A stretch of DNA of 64,000 bases, from assembly GCF_012273515.2 (NCBI RefSeq), contig NZ_CP050975.2, positions 1,178,001 to 1,242,000 of the forward strand. Direction: 5' to 3'. The translations under genes were made by a program, and so were the position numbers. Source of the DNA: Streptomyces sp. RPA4-2 (GTDB lineage Bacteria > Actinomycetota > Actinomycetes > Streptomycetales > Streptomycetaceae). Position 1 is the stretch's first letter; each line of letters opens with the position of its first letter. The notes beneath the pieces were generated by a model, which did not search any database, was not told the DNA's origin, and saw nothing but the letters and a program-made list of their open reading frames with translations. This document shows positions 7,478 through 16,302 of this stretch, piece by piece.

Positions 7478-9952
7478 GTGCCGATGCACAGACCCAGCGC
7501 AGTGCGCGTAGCCGGCGCCGCGTTCGTGGCCGCGACCGCCACGGCGGCCGTCGTCATGGCGCCGCTGCCCGCCGCCTTTGCCACGCCGTCGACGAGTGTC
7601 GTGATCTCGGAGGCGTACGGCGGCGGCGGCAACTCCGGCGCCACGCTCACGAACGACTTCGTCGAGCTGGCCAACCGCTCGACGGCCGCGTACCCGCTCG
7701 AGGGGTACAGCGTCCAGTACCTCCCGGCCTCGCCGTCCGCCGGCTCCCTCTGGCAGGTCACTCCCCTCACCGGCGCGCTCGCCCCCGGCGGCGGCTACCT
7801 GGTCGCCGAAGGCGCGGGCAGCGGCGGCAGCACAGCGCTGCCGACCGCCGACGCCACCGGCAACATCGCGATGGCCGCCGCCAGCGGCACGGTCGCCCTG
7901 GTCAAGTCCACCACGGCACTGACCTGCAAGACGGCCGCGGACTGTGCCGGCGACCCCGACATCGTGGACCTCCTCGGCTACGGCACCGCCGTCGTCCGCG
8001 AGGGCACCGCCGCCCCGGTGGCGAGCAACACCACCTCCGTCTCACGCACGGCCTCGCTCGCCGACACCGACGACAACTCCGCCGACTTCACCGCCGGTAC
8101 ACCCACCGCCACCAACAGCGCGGGGGAGACCGCGAACGGCGGCGGCGACGGTGGCGGCCCCGGCGGACCCACCGCCCCGGGCGCGTTCCGCATCCACGAC
8201 ATCCAGGGCACCACCCGCCTCTCGCCGCTCAAGGGCCAGAGCGTGGCGGGCGTCCCCGGCATCGTCACCGCCGTCCGCACCACGGGCAGCAAGGGCTACT
8301 GGATCCAGGACCCGGCCCCGGACACCGACCCCGCCACCAGCGAGGGCCTGTTCGTCTACACCGGCTCCGCCGCGCCCACCGTCTCCGTGGGCGACTCGGT
8401 CCTGGTCAGCGGCAAGGTCACGGAGTACTACCCGGGCACCGGCACCCAGTCGGTCACCGAGCTGGGCAGCCCGGTCTCCACCACCGTCTCCACCGGCAAC
8501 GACCTCCCGGGCGCGGTCGCCCTGAACGACTCGACCGTCCCGGGCGCGTACACCCCCACCGCGAACGGCGGCAGCATCGAGGGCCTCCCCCTCCGGCCGA
8601 GCGTCTACTCCCAGGACTTCTACGAGTCCATCGAGGGCATGCGCGCCTCGGTCCACGACGCCCGGGTGACCGGCGCGACCAACTCGTTCGGCGAGATGTT
8701 CGTGACCGCCAAGCCCCACGAGCGGCCCACCAGGCGCGGCGGCACCCTCTACGGCGCCTACGACCAGCAGAACACCGGCCGCATCGAGATCGTCGCGGCC
8801 GACGGCTCCACCCCGACCCTCAACGTCGGCGACGAGCTGTCCGGCACCACCACCGGCCCGGTCGACTACGCCTCGTTCGGCGGCTATCTGCTCGCCCCCT
8901 CCGCCGCCACCACCGGCACGGCCGTCGACAACGGTCTCAAGCAGGAGGTGACGCGCAAGCAGAAGGGCAAGGAACTCGCCCTCGCCACCTACAACGTGGA
9001 GAACCTCGACCCGACGGACGGCGCCGACAAGTTCGCCCGCCTCGCCAAGGGCGTCGTCACCAACCTCTCCTCCCCCGACATCGTCACTCTGGAGGAGATC
9101 CAGGACGACAACGGCGCCACCGACGACGGCACCGTCTCCGCCGAGGCGACGCTGACCAGGTTCACCGCCGCGATCACCGCGGCGGGTGGCCCGAAGTACT
9201 CCTGGCGCTACGTCAACCCGGTCAACGACCAGGACGGCGGCGAGCCCGGCGGCAACATCCGCCAGGTGTTCCTCTTCAACCCCAAGCGGGTCTCCTTCGT
9301 GGACCGGGCGTCCGCCGGTGACGCCTCCACGACCGCCGTCTCCGTGGTGAGGGACAAGCACAAGCGCGAGGCCCACCTCTCCGCCTCACCGGGCCGCGTC
9401 GACCCCACGAGTGACGCGTGGGCCAACAGCCGCAAGCCCCTCGTCGGCGAGTTCAGGTTCCAGGGCGACACGGTGTTCGTCATCGCGAACCACTTCAACT
9501 CCAAGGGTGGCGACGATCCGATGCACGGCCGCTTCCAGGAGCCGACCCGTTCCTCGGAGACCCAGCGGGGGCTCCAGGCGGCGGAGGAGAACGCCTTCGT
9601 CGACTCCGTCCTCGCCGCCGACCCCAAGGCGCGGATCGTGGCCCTCGGTGACCTCAACGACTACGAGTTCTCCGACGCGGTCAAGACCCTCACCGACAAC
9701 GGCGACGTCCTCACCGACCTCATCAACACCCTTCCGGTGAAGGAGCGTTACAGCTACGTCTTCGACGGCAACAGCCAGACTCTCGACCACATCCTGACCA
9801 GCCCCTCCATCACGCACTACGACTACGACGTCGTCCACATCAACGCGGAGTTCGCCGACCAGGCGAGCGACCACGATCCCCAGGTCGTCCGGATCGACGT
9901 GAACAACTGCGGCAGGAAGGCCTACCACCCCAAGCCGGGCAGGGGGAAGTAA
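7478..9952 (+). CDS. secreted ExeM/NucH-type extracellular nuclease with lamin-tail domain
   Basis: This 824-aa protein starts at a GTG preceded by GAAGGAG at 7 bases. A Sec signal peptide ends near AAFA (about residue 35). Residues about 38-170 form a lamin-tail-like beta domain (VVISEAYGGGGNSG, NDFVELANRS). About 230-380 are an OB-like domain, preceded by a Gly/Pro linker, and about 490-815 form an endonuclease/exonuclease/phosphatase domain. Catalytic-type motifs are ATYNVENLD, TLEEIQD, NHFNSKGGDD, GDLNDYE and SDHDPQVV. It should degrade extracellular DNA or RNA for nutrient recovery, as in related Streptomyces nucleases. It is monocistronic and ends at a strong hairpin. Confidence 0.9.
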   Translation: MPMHRPSAVRVAGAAFVAATATAAVVMAPLPAAFATPSTSVVISEAYGGGGNSGATLTNDFVELANRSTAAYPLEGYSVQYLPASPSAGSLWQVTPLTGALAPGGGYLVAEGAGSGGSTALPTADATGNIAMAAASGTVALVKSTTALTCKTAADCAGDPDIVDLLGYGTAVVREGTAAPVASNTTSVSRTASLADTDDNSADFTAGTPTATNSAGETANGGGDGGGPGGPTAPGAFRIHDIQGTTRLSPLKGQSVAGVPGIVTAVRTTGSKGYWIQDPAPDTDPATSEGLFVYTGSAAPTVSVGDSVLVSGKVTEYYPGTGTQSVTELGSPVSTTVSTGNDLPGAVALNDSTVPGAYTPTANGGSIEGLPLRPSVYSQDFYESIEGMRASVHDARVTGATNSFGEMFVTAKPHERPTRRGGTLYGAYDQQNTGRIEIVAADGSTPTLNVGDELSGTTTGPVDYASFGGYLLAPSAATTGTAVDNGLKQEVTRKQKGKELALATYNVENLDPTDGADKFARLAKGVVTNLSSPDIVTLEEIQDDNGATDDGTVSAEATLTRFTAAITAAGGPKYSWRYVNPVNDQDGGEPGGNIRQVFLFNPKRVSFVDRASAGDASTTAVSVVRDKHKREAHLSASPGRVDPTSDAWANSRKPLVGEFRFQGDTVFVIANHFNSKGGDDPMHGRFQEPTRSSETQRGLQAAEENAFVDSVLAADPKARIVALGDLNDYEFSDAVKTLTDNGDVLTDLINTLPVKERYSYVFDGNSQTLDHILTSPSITHYDYDVVHINAEFADQASDHDPQVVRIDVNNCGRKAYHPKPGRGK

Positions 9953-9966
9953 CCCGAGCGGTCCCC

Positions 9967-10008
9967 CGGGCCCTTCACCCGGCGCCGTCGCGCCGGGTGA
10001 AGGGCCCG
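9967..10008. terminator. strong bidirectional hairpin terminator
   Basis: A perfect 19-bp stem (CGGGCCCTTCACCCGGCGC) closes a 4-base loop, between the convergent nuclease and metallophosphoesterase genes. Confidence 0.9.
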
Positions 10009-10051
10009 CCCCGGACCGGCCCGCGTGCGGCCCACCGCGGGCCGCCGCGGG

Positions 10052-11311
10052 TCACACGGGCGACCGGAGAACGAGCAGACTGATCTCGCTCGGCGCGAAG
10101 ATCCGGAACGGCGGACCCCAGTAGCCCGCACCACGGCTGGTGTAGAGCTGGGTCCGCTCACCGTGCCGGCTGAGGCCCTGCACCACGGGCTGGTCCAGCC
10201 GTACCAGATAGTGGAACGGCCAGATCTGCCCGCCGTGGGTGTGACCCGAGACCTGGAGGTCGACCCCGGCCGCCACTGCCTGGGCCACCTGCTTGGGCTG
10301 GTGGGCGACCAGGAGCACCGGCAGATCGGGAGTGACCTCCGCGAGGGCGAGGGGGAGGTCGGCGCGGTGCCCGGCCAGGCCGGAGGAGGCGGCCGTACGG
10401 TCGTCCACACCCGCGAGGACGAGCCGGTCGCCGCCGCGTTCGACGACGACATGACGGTTGTGCAGCGAGTCCCAGCCGAGCCGGGCCATCTCGTCGAGCC
10501 AGCCCTGGGCCTCCCCGAGGTACTCGTGGTTGCCCGTCACATAGACCCTGGCCAGGCGCGAGCGGACCCTCCCCAGGGGTGCGGCCTGCTCCCGGCGCTT
10601 GGCGATCGTGCCGTCGGCGATGTCGCCCGCGTGGCAGACGATGTCGGGTTCGAGGGCGTTGACCGCGTCCACGACCCGCGCCGACCAGCGGGCCCGGTCG
10701 ATGGGCCCGTAGTGGGTGTCGGCCAGCACGACCACACGGGTCCCGTCCAGTCCGGCGCCCAGCCGCGGGAGGGTGACGTCGACCTGCCGGACCCGGGGCA
10801 GCCGCATGGCCTCGGTGTAGCCCCAGGCCAGCAACAGCGCCGCGATGACCGCGACGGCGACCGCGACGCCTCTGGCGGCGGTCTGCCCGCCTGCCCCGGC
10901 CGCGACCAGGCCGAGCCGCAGCACACCTCCGAGGGCCGACCACGCGAAGAGCACCCAGATCACACCGAGGATCGTGTCGCCCGTACGAGCCGCCGCGTCC
11001 GACTGCCGTCGGCCGTGGCCCAGGGCCATCATCACCGGGAACGCGACCAGCGCGGCCCCGAACAGGACGCCGCCGCCCAGCGCGACCGGGAACGGCCACC
11101 CCGTGCCCGAGGCCAGCAGCACCCACCACGGCAGGAAGAACAAGAACACCAGCACGGCGAGGACGACGAGTCCGCCCAACAGCCGGCGCCACCTCGCGGC
11201 CCGTCCCCTCCCGGCGGATTCCCTCCCGGCGGGTTCCACGGGCGGTGCCGAGGTGCCGAGGACATCACCCTCCTGTCCTGCCGCGGCCTCCGCCGACTGA
11301 TCGTCCAGCAC
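10052..11311 (-). CDS. membrane-anchored metallophosphoesterase
   Basis: This 419-aa protein has four predicted membrane helices in residues about 40-190, then a calcineurin-like phosphoesterase domain. All metal motifs are present: LADTHYG (D-x-H), HAGDIADG (GD), TGNHEY (GNHE), LLVAHQP and SGHTHGGQIWP. It belongs to the YaeI/YkuE-like group of integral-membrane phosphoesterases; the substrate is unknown, and lipid phosphoesters are possible. I chose the GTG at 11311. The frame is open further upstream to 11428, and the ribosome site is weak, so the exact start is uncertain. Confidence 0.85.
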   Translation of the reverse strand: MLDDQSAEAAAGQEGDVLGTSAPPVEPAGRESAGRGRAARWRRLLGGLVVLAVLVFLFFLPWWVLLASGTGWPFPVALGGGVLFGAALVAFPVMMALGHGRRQSDAAARTGDTILGVIWVLFAWSALGGVLRLGLVAAGAGGQTAARGVAVAVAVIAALLLAWGYTEAMRLPRVRQVDVTLPRLGAGLDGTRVVVLADTHYGPIDRARWSARVVDAVNALEPDIVCHAGDIADGTIAKRREQAAPLGRVRSRLARVYVTGNHEYLGEAQGWLDEMARLGWDSLHNRHVVVERGGDRLVLAGVDDRTAASSGLAGHRADLPLALAEVTPDLPVLLVAHQPKQVAQAVAAGVDLQVSGHTHGGQIWPFHYLVRLDQPVVQGLSRHGERTQLYTSRGAGYWGPPFRIFAPSEISLLVLRSPV

Positions 11312-11447
11312 GGTCCCTACCCCACATCCGCTGACGCCAAGGTGAACCGTTCCATCCTCGCACCGCGGCCGCCGGGGCCGGAGCGGGCCAAGGGCGCGGC
11401 TCCCCGCTGCCCGACCGCGCCTCGTCACACCCTGCTGTTCCGTCCGG

Positions 11448-11759
11448 TCAGCGGCTCAGCGCCGCCACGCCCGCGGCGGCGAACCTCTCGTCCAGGTCAC
11501 CGGTGGGAGCACCCGCGAGGCCGATCCCGGCGACCGGGGCGCCCTTGACGGCAACGGGCGCGTCCCCCGCGAGGAACAGCGTGCCCGGGATGTCCTTCGG
11601 GTTCGGCGTCCGGGCCGGTCGACCGGCGAGCTCGGAGGTGGGCGCGTTCCAGGAGACGGCCGTGTACGCCTTGCGCTGCGCGGACTCGTACGACTGCGGG
11701 CCCGCGCCGTCGCCGCGGAGGGTGACGACGGTGTTGCCGTCACGTTCGACGACCGCCAC
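11448..11759 (-). pseudogene. N-terminally truncated HbpS/GlcG-family haem-binding protein remnant
   Basis: The 103 residues from the GTG at 11759 match the C-terminal three quarters of a GlcG/HbpS domain: VVERDGNTVVTLRGDGAG, SYESAQRKAYTA, LFLAGDAP and GAPTGDLDE. The secretion signal and the first helix expected before GQKVTVAVV are missing. Reading upstream in frame gives only about 13 codons before the stop codon of the L,D-transpeptidase-like gene, which is in the same frame. The likely explanation is a deletion that removed the 5' part of the gene. A cytoplasmic short form translated from the GTG cannot be excluded, but no clear ribosome site is visible. Confidence 0.6.
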
Positions 11760-11798
11760 GGTGACCTTCTGGCCCGCCCGGCCGGGGCACGCACGTGC

Positions 11799-12620
11799 TC
11801 AGCGCCGCAAGTACTCCCGGTCGCCCATCACCACGACGGGATGACGCAGGGGGTCGAGGGTGCGCAGCAGGGTTCTCATCGCGGACTCGGGGACGGTGAC
11901 GCAGCCCGACGTGCCGTCACCGTGGTCCAGGTGCAGCCAGATGCCGCCGCCCTTCTCCTCGCCCAGGGGCCGGTTCCAGTCGTACGGCGGGGTGCCCCTG
12001 AGCCGGTTGTAGTCGATGGCGATGACGTAGTCGAAGTCGTGACGGTGGGACGCGTCCGCGTCCTCCGGGGGTGCGAAGGCGTGGGTGTCCTGCCGGTAGC
12101 GCAGCAGGCTCCCCGGGTCGTCGAGCGTCCCGCCCGCGTCGGAGAGGGTGAAGACGCCGACCGGGGTGTGTTCGTCGTCCATGTGGTGGTCGGTCGTCCA
12201 GCCCAGCCTGCCGTTGTGCGCGCGCCAGCCGGCGGTCCGTTCCCAGGTCGTGCCGCGCCACTCGTAGAGCACGACGAGGGCGTCGGGCGAGTCCTCGTGA
12301 TCGCCGTAGACGGCCACCACCTGGCCGGTGGCGGCCGGGACCTGGTCCCACATCATGTCTCCGATGCCGGGGACCCGGGAGACGGACGCCGGGCGCGGGG
12401 CGGGTGCCGGGCGGGGCCGGGCGGACGCCGCCGGGCCGTCGGTTCCCGGCGCCCCGGCCGGGTTCGTCTCCGCGCTCAGGGCACCGCATGCCGTCACCGC
12501 GCTCAGGAGGGCACCGCAGGCGACGGTCGCGGCCATGGCCTGCCGTGCACCGCCGAGATGCCGCGCTCCGCCACGGCGCGCGGTCCGGTGGGAGTGCCGG
12601 GTCCCAGAGGATCTCCACAT
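11799..12620 (-). CDS. L,D-transpeptidase (YkuD-like) family lipoprotein
   Basis: This protein is about 273 aa from the ATG at 12620. An in-frame ATG at about 12536, closer to the signal peptide, is an alternative. The N-terminus is basic and leads into a hydrophobic stretch ending in a lipobox (AVTAC). After a Pro/Ala-rich linker, the C-terminal half has the YkuD-like pattern: a histidine in GGIWLHLDHGDG followed by TSGCVTVP with the candidate catalytic cysteine. Members cross-link or trim peptidoglycan outside the membrane. The catalytic core looks like the divergent subfamily found in many Streptomyces lipoproteins, so enzymatic activity is inferred. Confidence 0.8.
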   Translation of the reverse strand: MWRSSGTRHSHRTARRGGARHLGGARQAMAATVACGALLSAVTACGALSAETNPAGAPGTDGPAASARPRPAPAPRPASVSRVPGIGDMMWDQVPAATGQVVAVYGDHEDSPDALVVLYEWRGTTWERTAGWRAHNGRLGWTTDHHMDDEHTPVGVFTLSDAGGTLDDPGSLLRYRQDTHAFAPPEDADASHRHDFDYVIAIDYNRLRGTPPYDWNRPLGEEKGGGIWLHLDHGDGTSGCVTVPESAMRTLLRTLDPLRHPVVVMGDREYLRR

Positions 12621-12864
12621 GATCAGGATTCTGTGGCGGTGCGGACGACAGCCGCATCCGGACCCGGGCATCCGGCCTATCAGGGCTTCGCCGGCTGCCG
12701 TGCCGTCCTGCCCTCCGGATGCGGATCAGGCGCGAACCCCCCGCTGAGGGCGTCCGGTCCGAGGCCGCCCAGGAGACTCCGGGAGGCAGGACGAGGCCGG
12801 GGCGCGGCCCGCCGGTCGCCCGGAAGGCCACGCGTACCGGCGGTCCTGACGGCCCCGCGGATCC

Positions 12865-14799
12865 TCAGAGCTGGGCGACCGGTTCCAGCGCCTCGACGGC
12901 GGCGGCGGCCGCCGCGGAGTCCTGGCCGTAGAAGATGTCGATGTCGACCTCCTCGCCGCCCATCGTGAGCGTGTCCCAGGCCCCGCTGAGCACCAGCATG
13001 CGCAGCGTGCTGCTCTCCAAGGTCCCCAGCCGCTCCAGGATCGCCTCGTCGTCCGGCAGACCGGACATACGGGCCGCCAGCCGGGAGCGGATCCCGCGCA
13101 TCCGCTCCAGCAGCGTCGCGGTGTCCGCCTCGCGGTCCGGCTCGTCGGCGATCCCGTCGATGCCGTGCGCGATGATGTCCTTGATCGCCCAGGTGGCTCC
13201 CTGGTCGTCGGTGGTCACCATCGCCTTCCAGGCGCGGCTCTTGTGGCGGTACTGGAGCATCGACATGGCGGCCTCGTGGCGCAGGAAGTCCGCGTCCCGG
13301 AAGGGCTTCCCGTTCCAGGCCCCGTTGAGAGAGCGTGCGAGGGAGATCGCGGACGCCAGGCCGCTGTTGAGCCCCCGACCCGGCCAGAAGTGGATGGCGT
13401 TGGCGGCGTCGCCCAGCAGGAAGCCGTACGTGCCGGTGGAGTTGGCCGTGGGCGGCAGCAACTCGGCGGTGAATCGCGGCCGTTGCACCATGTCCAGACG
13501 GAAGGAGGTGACCGCGCTCAGGTCGTCCGCCTCGACGCCGAACAGGCGCAGTCCCTCGTGCACCCGCTTCCACAGCGCCGAGCCCCTGATCAGGGCCGGC
13601 AGGAACAGGGTGCTGTGCGTGGAGCACTGGAAGTCGCCGTGCTCGTCGCGTCCCATCAGGCACGGGCGGGAGGCGATGCACTCCTCGAAGACACGGCGCA
13701 CGGGGTCGATGCCGACCACTTCGGCGGTCTCCGCGTCCGTCAGGCGCATGTTGAGGAAGCCCTCGCCGCGCAGGGAGTTGAGCAGGAACCGGTTCTGCGC
13801 GACGGTGAGCAGCACCGCCATGGGGTCGGTCAGGCCCGACTTCACGCGCAGGCCGAGGACCACGTCCTGCAGATGACGGCCGTCCAGCGAGTAGATGGAC
13901 TCGTCCGCCTTGCCGAACTTGGCGGCGAAGTGCTCACGGGTGCGCGACCGCCCGCCGTCGCAGATCGCGAGGACGTGCTGTGTGGCCAGGGCGTCCTGCT
14001 GGTCCTCGATGCTGAACCGGGCGGGAACGAGCTGGATCCGGCCCTTCTTCTCGTTCGCCACCTCCAGCAGGCGGTCCTCGATGTACGCGATGCGCATGTT
14101 GCGCGGGTGGTGATCGCCGACCGAGTCGGGTCCCGAGGGCCACATCTCGGTGTAGTTGTCCGCGTCGAAGAGCCGGTCGCGCACCTCTTGGGGAAGGCCG
14201 AGGTACTGGCGGCTCTGCACGGTCACCACCTGCTGGCGCCGTATGTTGCCCTGGCTCGCGTCCTTCCAGACGATCTTGCGACCCTGCTTGCGCCACCGGC
14301 CGTCGTACACGGTGATCTGCGCCTGGGCGCCGAGGAAGTGTTCCAGCAGCAGGGCGAGCGACAGGCCGACGGGGCCGCCGCCCGCGACGGTGACCCGCAG
14401 CACCGGCCCGTGCGCGAGCTCCTCGCCGCCGTGCGTCAGGGACCTCGGCAGCGAGAGCGCCATGATCGTCTCCATGGCGTCCGCGACCTCGAACCGGAAC
14501 TCCTGGTCGCCGATGGTGATGTCGTCCCCGGCTTTGAGCAGTTGGGACTCGATCTCCTCGCCGTTCACCAGCGTTCCGTTGCTGCTGCCGCAGTCCCGCA
14601 GCACGTAGCCCTGAGTCTCGTCGAGGACGATTTCCGCGTGGAAGCGCGAGACGCTCAGGCTGGAGATGACGACGGTGTTATCGGGGTTGCGTCCGAAGGT
14701 GACCCGGGTGCCGATGACCGGTATCCGTTCTCCGGCCAACAAGCCTTCGTGTCCAACAAGCACCGGCGCCACGGCACTTCCTTCCAGGGTTGACGACAT
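12865..14799 (-). CDS. FHA domain fused to a PHBH/MICAL-type flavoprotein monooxygenase
   Basis: This is 644 aa from the ATG at 14799 (MSSTLEGSAV). Residues about 10-110 form a forkhead-associated phosphothreonine-binding domain: TFGRNPDN, SVSRFHAE and SSNGTLVNGE are its GR, S-x-x-H and N-G motifs. Residues about 130-500 form an FAD-dependent monooxygenase fold with the dinucleotide motif VAGGGPVGLSLAL and the distal FAD motif GDAANAIHFWPGRGLNSG. A helical C-terminal tail of about 130 residues follows. The fusion suggests a flavoenzyme recruited to, or controlled by, a Ser/Thr kinase target. The substrate is unknown. The gene is monocistronic, with an AT-richer promoter region upstream at about 14880-14930. 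Confidence 0.85.
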   Translation of the reverse strand: MSSTLEGSAVAPVLVGHEGLLAGERIPVIGTRVTFGRNPDNTVVISSLSVSRFHAEIVLDETQGYVLRDCGSSNGTLVNGEEIESQLLKAGDDITIGDQEFRFEVADAMETIMALSLPRSLTHGGEELAHGPVLRVTVAGGGPVGLSLALLLEHFLGAQAQITVYDGRWRKQGRKIVWKDASQGNIRRQQVVTVQSRQYLGLPQEVRDRLFDADNYTEMWPSGPDSVGDHHPRNMRIAYIEDRLLEVANEKKGRIQLVPARFSIEDQQDALATQHVLAICDGGRSRTREHFAAKFGKADESIYSLDGRHLQDVVLGLRVKSGLTDPMAVLLTVAQNRFLLNSLRGEGFLNMRLTDAETAEVVGIDPVRRVFEECIASRPCLMGRDEHGDFQCSTHSTLFLPALIRGSALWKRVHEGLRLFGVEADDLSAVTSFRLDMVQRPRFTAELLPPTANSTGTYGFLLGDAANAIHFWPGRGLNSGLASAISLARSLNGAWNGKPFRDADFLRHEAAMSMLQYRHKSRAWKAMVTTDDQGATWAIKDIIAHGIDGIADEPDREADTATLLERMRGIRSRLAARMSGLPDDEAILERLGTLESSTLRMLVLSGAWDTLTMGGEEVDIDIFYGQDSAAAAAAVEALEPVAQL

Positions 14800-15217
14800 G
14801 CTGCTGCCGCGGTGCCACCGGGACGCACCTCTGCGCGGGTGTGACCGGACAGCGGGTGACGGGTAGGACGGAGCGACATTCGCTCGACGTATTTGAACGG
14901 TAAATGATTCACTTTTGACGACAGCATAGCCTCGCCTGACCGGTACCGATGACCCATCATGCCCTCTTCCGGAGCCGCACGGGAGTCCCCCCGACGTCGC
15001 CGGCGCGGACCGCGCCGGCGACGTCACGGCCCCTCCGGGCCCGACCTGTCACCCGCTGACCCCAGGTCACTGGAGTGCCGGTCCGCGAGGACGGCCGAAG
15101 GCCAACTCCCCCTCGTACGCTCCGGGGAGACGGCCGGACTCCACGACGCCCGTCGGCGCTCACCACCGGCCGCCCGCCTCGAGCTCCTCGCCACAGGGTT
15201 GCCGGATGTGCGGTGGG
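14800..15217. other. intergenic region with a 15-bp perfect hairpin
   Basis: There is no supportable gene. A perfect hairpin at 14993-15025 (stem GACGTCGCCGGCGCG, 3-base loop) probably terminates transcripts of the TetR gene. The AT-richer stretch at 14880-14930 is the likely promoter of the FHA gene. Confidence 0.6.
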
Positions 15218-16030
15218 TCAGCCGGCGTCCGAGGTCCGGGAGGCGTCCGCGCCCGCACGGGGCGCCGGGTCCGGCAGGTAGCTCGCCAGGCCACGCAGGA
15301 TGATCTCCAGACCGATGTCGAAGCGCTCGTCGGAGGAGTCCGTCACCATCACCCCGGCCAGGGCCCGCAGATGGGGGAAGTCCGCCGCGGGCAGGGAGGC
15401 GAAGTAGTCCTGCATCTCGCCGGCCATCTCACGCCAGTCGGGGCGGGCCGGCGACGAGCTCGCTCCGCTCTGCTGAGCGGCCCGGTCCCGCCACATGCCC
15501 TCCTCCAGGGTGAACCCGTCGATATAGGTGGAGATGAGGTCACCGGCCTCCGCCGCGATGCGGTCGGGCAGTCCGGCGGTGCGGAAGACGGCGAGCAACG
15601 CCTCTACGTGCGGCAGCAGTTCGGCGGTGAAGGGCACGTGGGCCATGGAGATCCTGGCCATGTCCCGGTGGGACAGCAGGCGCCGCCGTCCGGAGCGGGC
15701 GTAGTCCCGCACCTCCTCCTGCCACCGCTCCGGGTCGACCGCGGGCGGCTCGAAACCGTCGAAGAGGCGGGTGTACATGAGCTCCAGGAGGTCGTCCTTG
15801 GAACTGACGTGGGCGTAGAGCGCGGAGACCGTGACACCCAGTTCGGCCGCCACCTGGCGCATCGACAGACGGTCGAGTCCCTGGCGGTCCAGCACGGTGA
15901 AGGCGGCCTCCACGATGCGTTCGCGCGACAGCGGTGTGCGTGCGGGGGCGACGCGGGAACGGGCGGGGCGCTCGCGCTCCCAGGGAGACGGCGGAGGGGG
16001 TGCGGGGGTGCCGGGGGCCGCGTCGGTCAT
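15218..16030 (-). CDS. TetR-family repressor with TetR_C domain, probable regulator of the divergent MFS pump
   Basis: This is 270 aa. A Pro-rich N-terminal extension precedes a classical TetR helix-turn-helix at about residues 35-80 (RERIVEAAFTVLD, LSMRQVAAELGV, SALYAHVSSKDDL). The C-terminal ligand domain contains TYIDGFTLEEG. The gene is divergent from a DHA2-type exporter, and the shared 270-bp region contains five 17-bp palindromic operators. Autoregulation and drug-inducible control of the pump are the natural inference. Confidence 0.88.
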   Translation of the reverse strand: MTDAAPGTPAPPPPSPWERERPARSRVAPARTPLSRERIVEAAFTVLDRQGLDRLSMRQVAAELGVTVSALYAHVSSKDDLLELMYTRLFDGFEPPAVDPERWQEEVRDYARSGRRRLLSHRDMARISMAHVPFTAELLPHVEALLAVFRTAGLPDRIAAEAGDLISTYIDGFTLEEGMWRDRAAQQSGASSSPARPDWREMAGEMQDYFASLPAADFPHLRALAGVMVTDSSDERFDIGLEIILRGLASYLPDPAPRAGADASRTSDAG

Positions 16031-16048
16031 GACGTCAGTCTAGGCATA

Positions 16049-16191
16049 GGAGAGCGGCGTTCTCCTGCGGTGAGCGGCGTTCACCTCGGTCAGACGCGAT
16101 ATATCTTGTCCTCGACGCGAAGTTGCGCTATATCTTAATGAACGCCGTTCTCTCGGTGAGCGCTGTTCTGTTAAGGTGAACGCCGTTCTCC
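16049..16191. promoter_or_regulatory. five copies of a 17-bp TetR operator, consensus GGTGARCGSCGTTCWCC
   Basis: Copies lie at 16049-16065, 16069-16085, 16137-16153, 16155-16171 and 16175-16191. The most regular is GGTGAGCGGCGTTCACC, an imperfect palindrome. Copies 1-2 are 20 bp apart and copies 3-5 are 18 and 20 bp apart, about two helical turns, so repressor dimers would stack on one DNA face. The two groups flank the promoter-like elements between tetR and the MFS gene. Confidence 0.85.
16106..16134 (+). promoter_or_regulatory. probable promoter of the MFS efflux gene
   Basis: A TTGTCC hexamer at 16106-16111 and TATATC at 16129-16134 are separated by 17 bp. The predicted start point falls in the third operator copy. 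A second similar AT-rich element at 16099-16105 could serve the opposite direction. Confidence 0.45.
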
Positions 16192-16302
16192 GCGTCCGGT
16201 CGTCCGTCTCTCCGGGCTCCACCGGCGAGTCGGGCAGCCCCATCCATCCGCGCCACCGCGCCCGCGAGTCACCGTGGCGCGACCTTTTCGTGAGGAGTTC
16301 CG

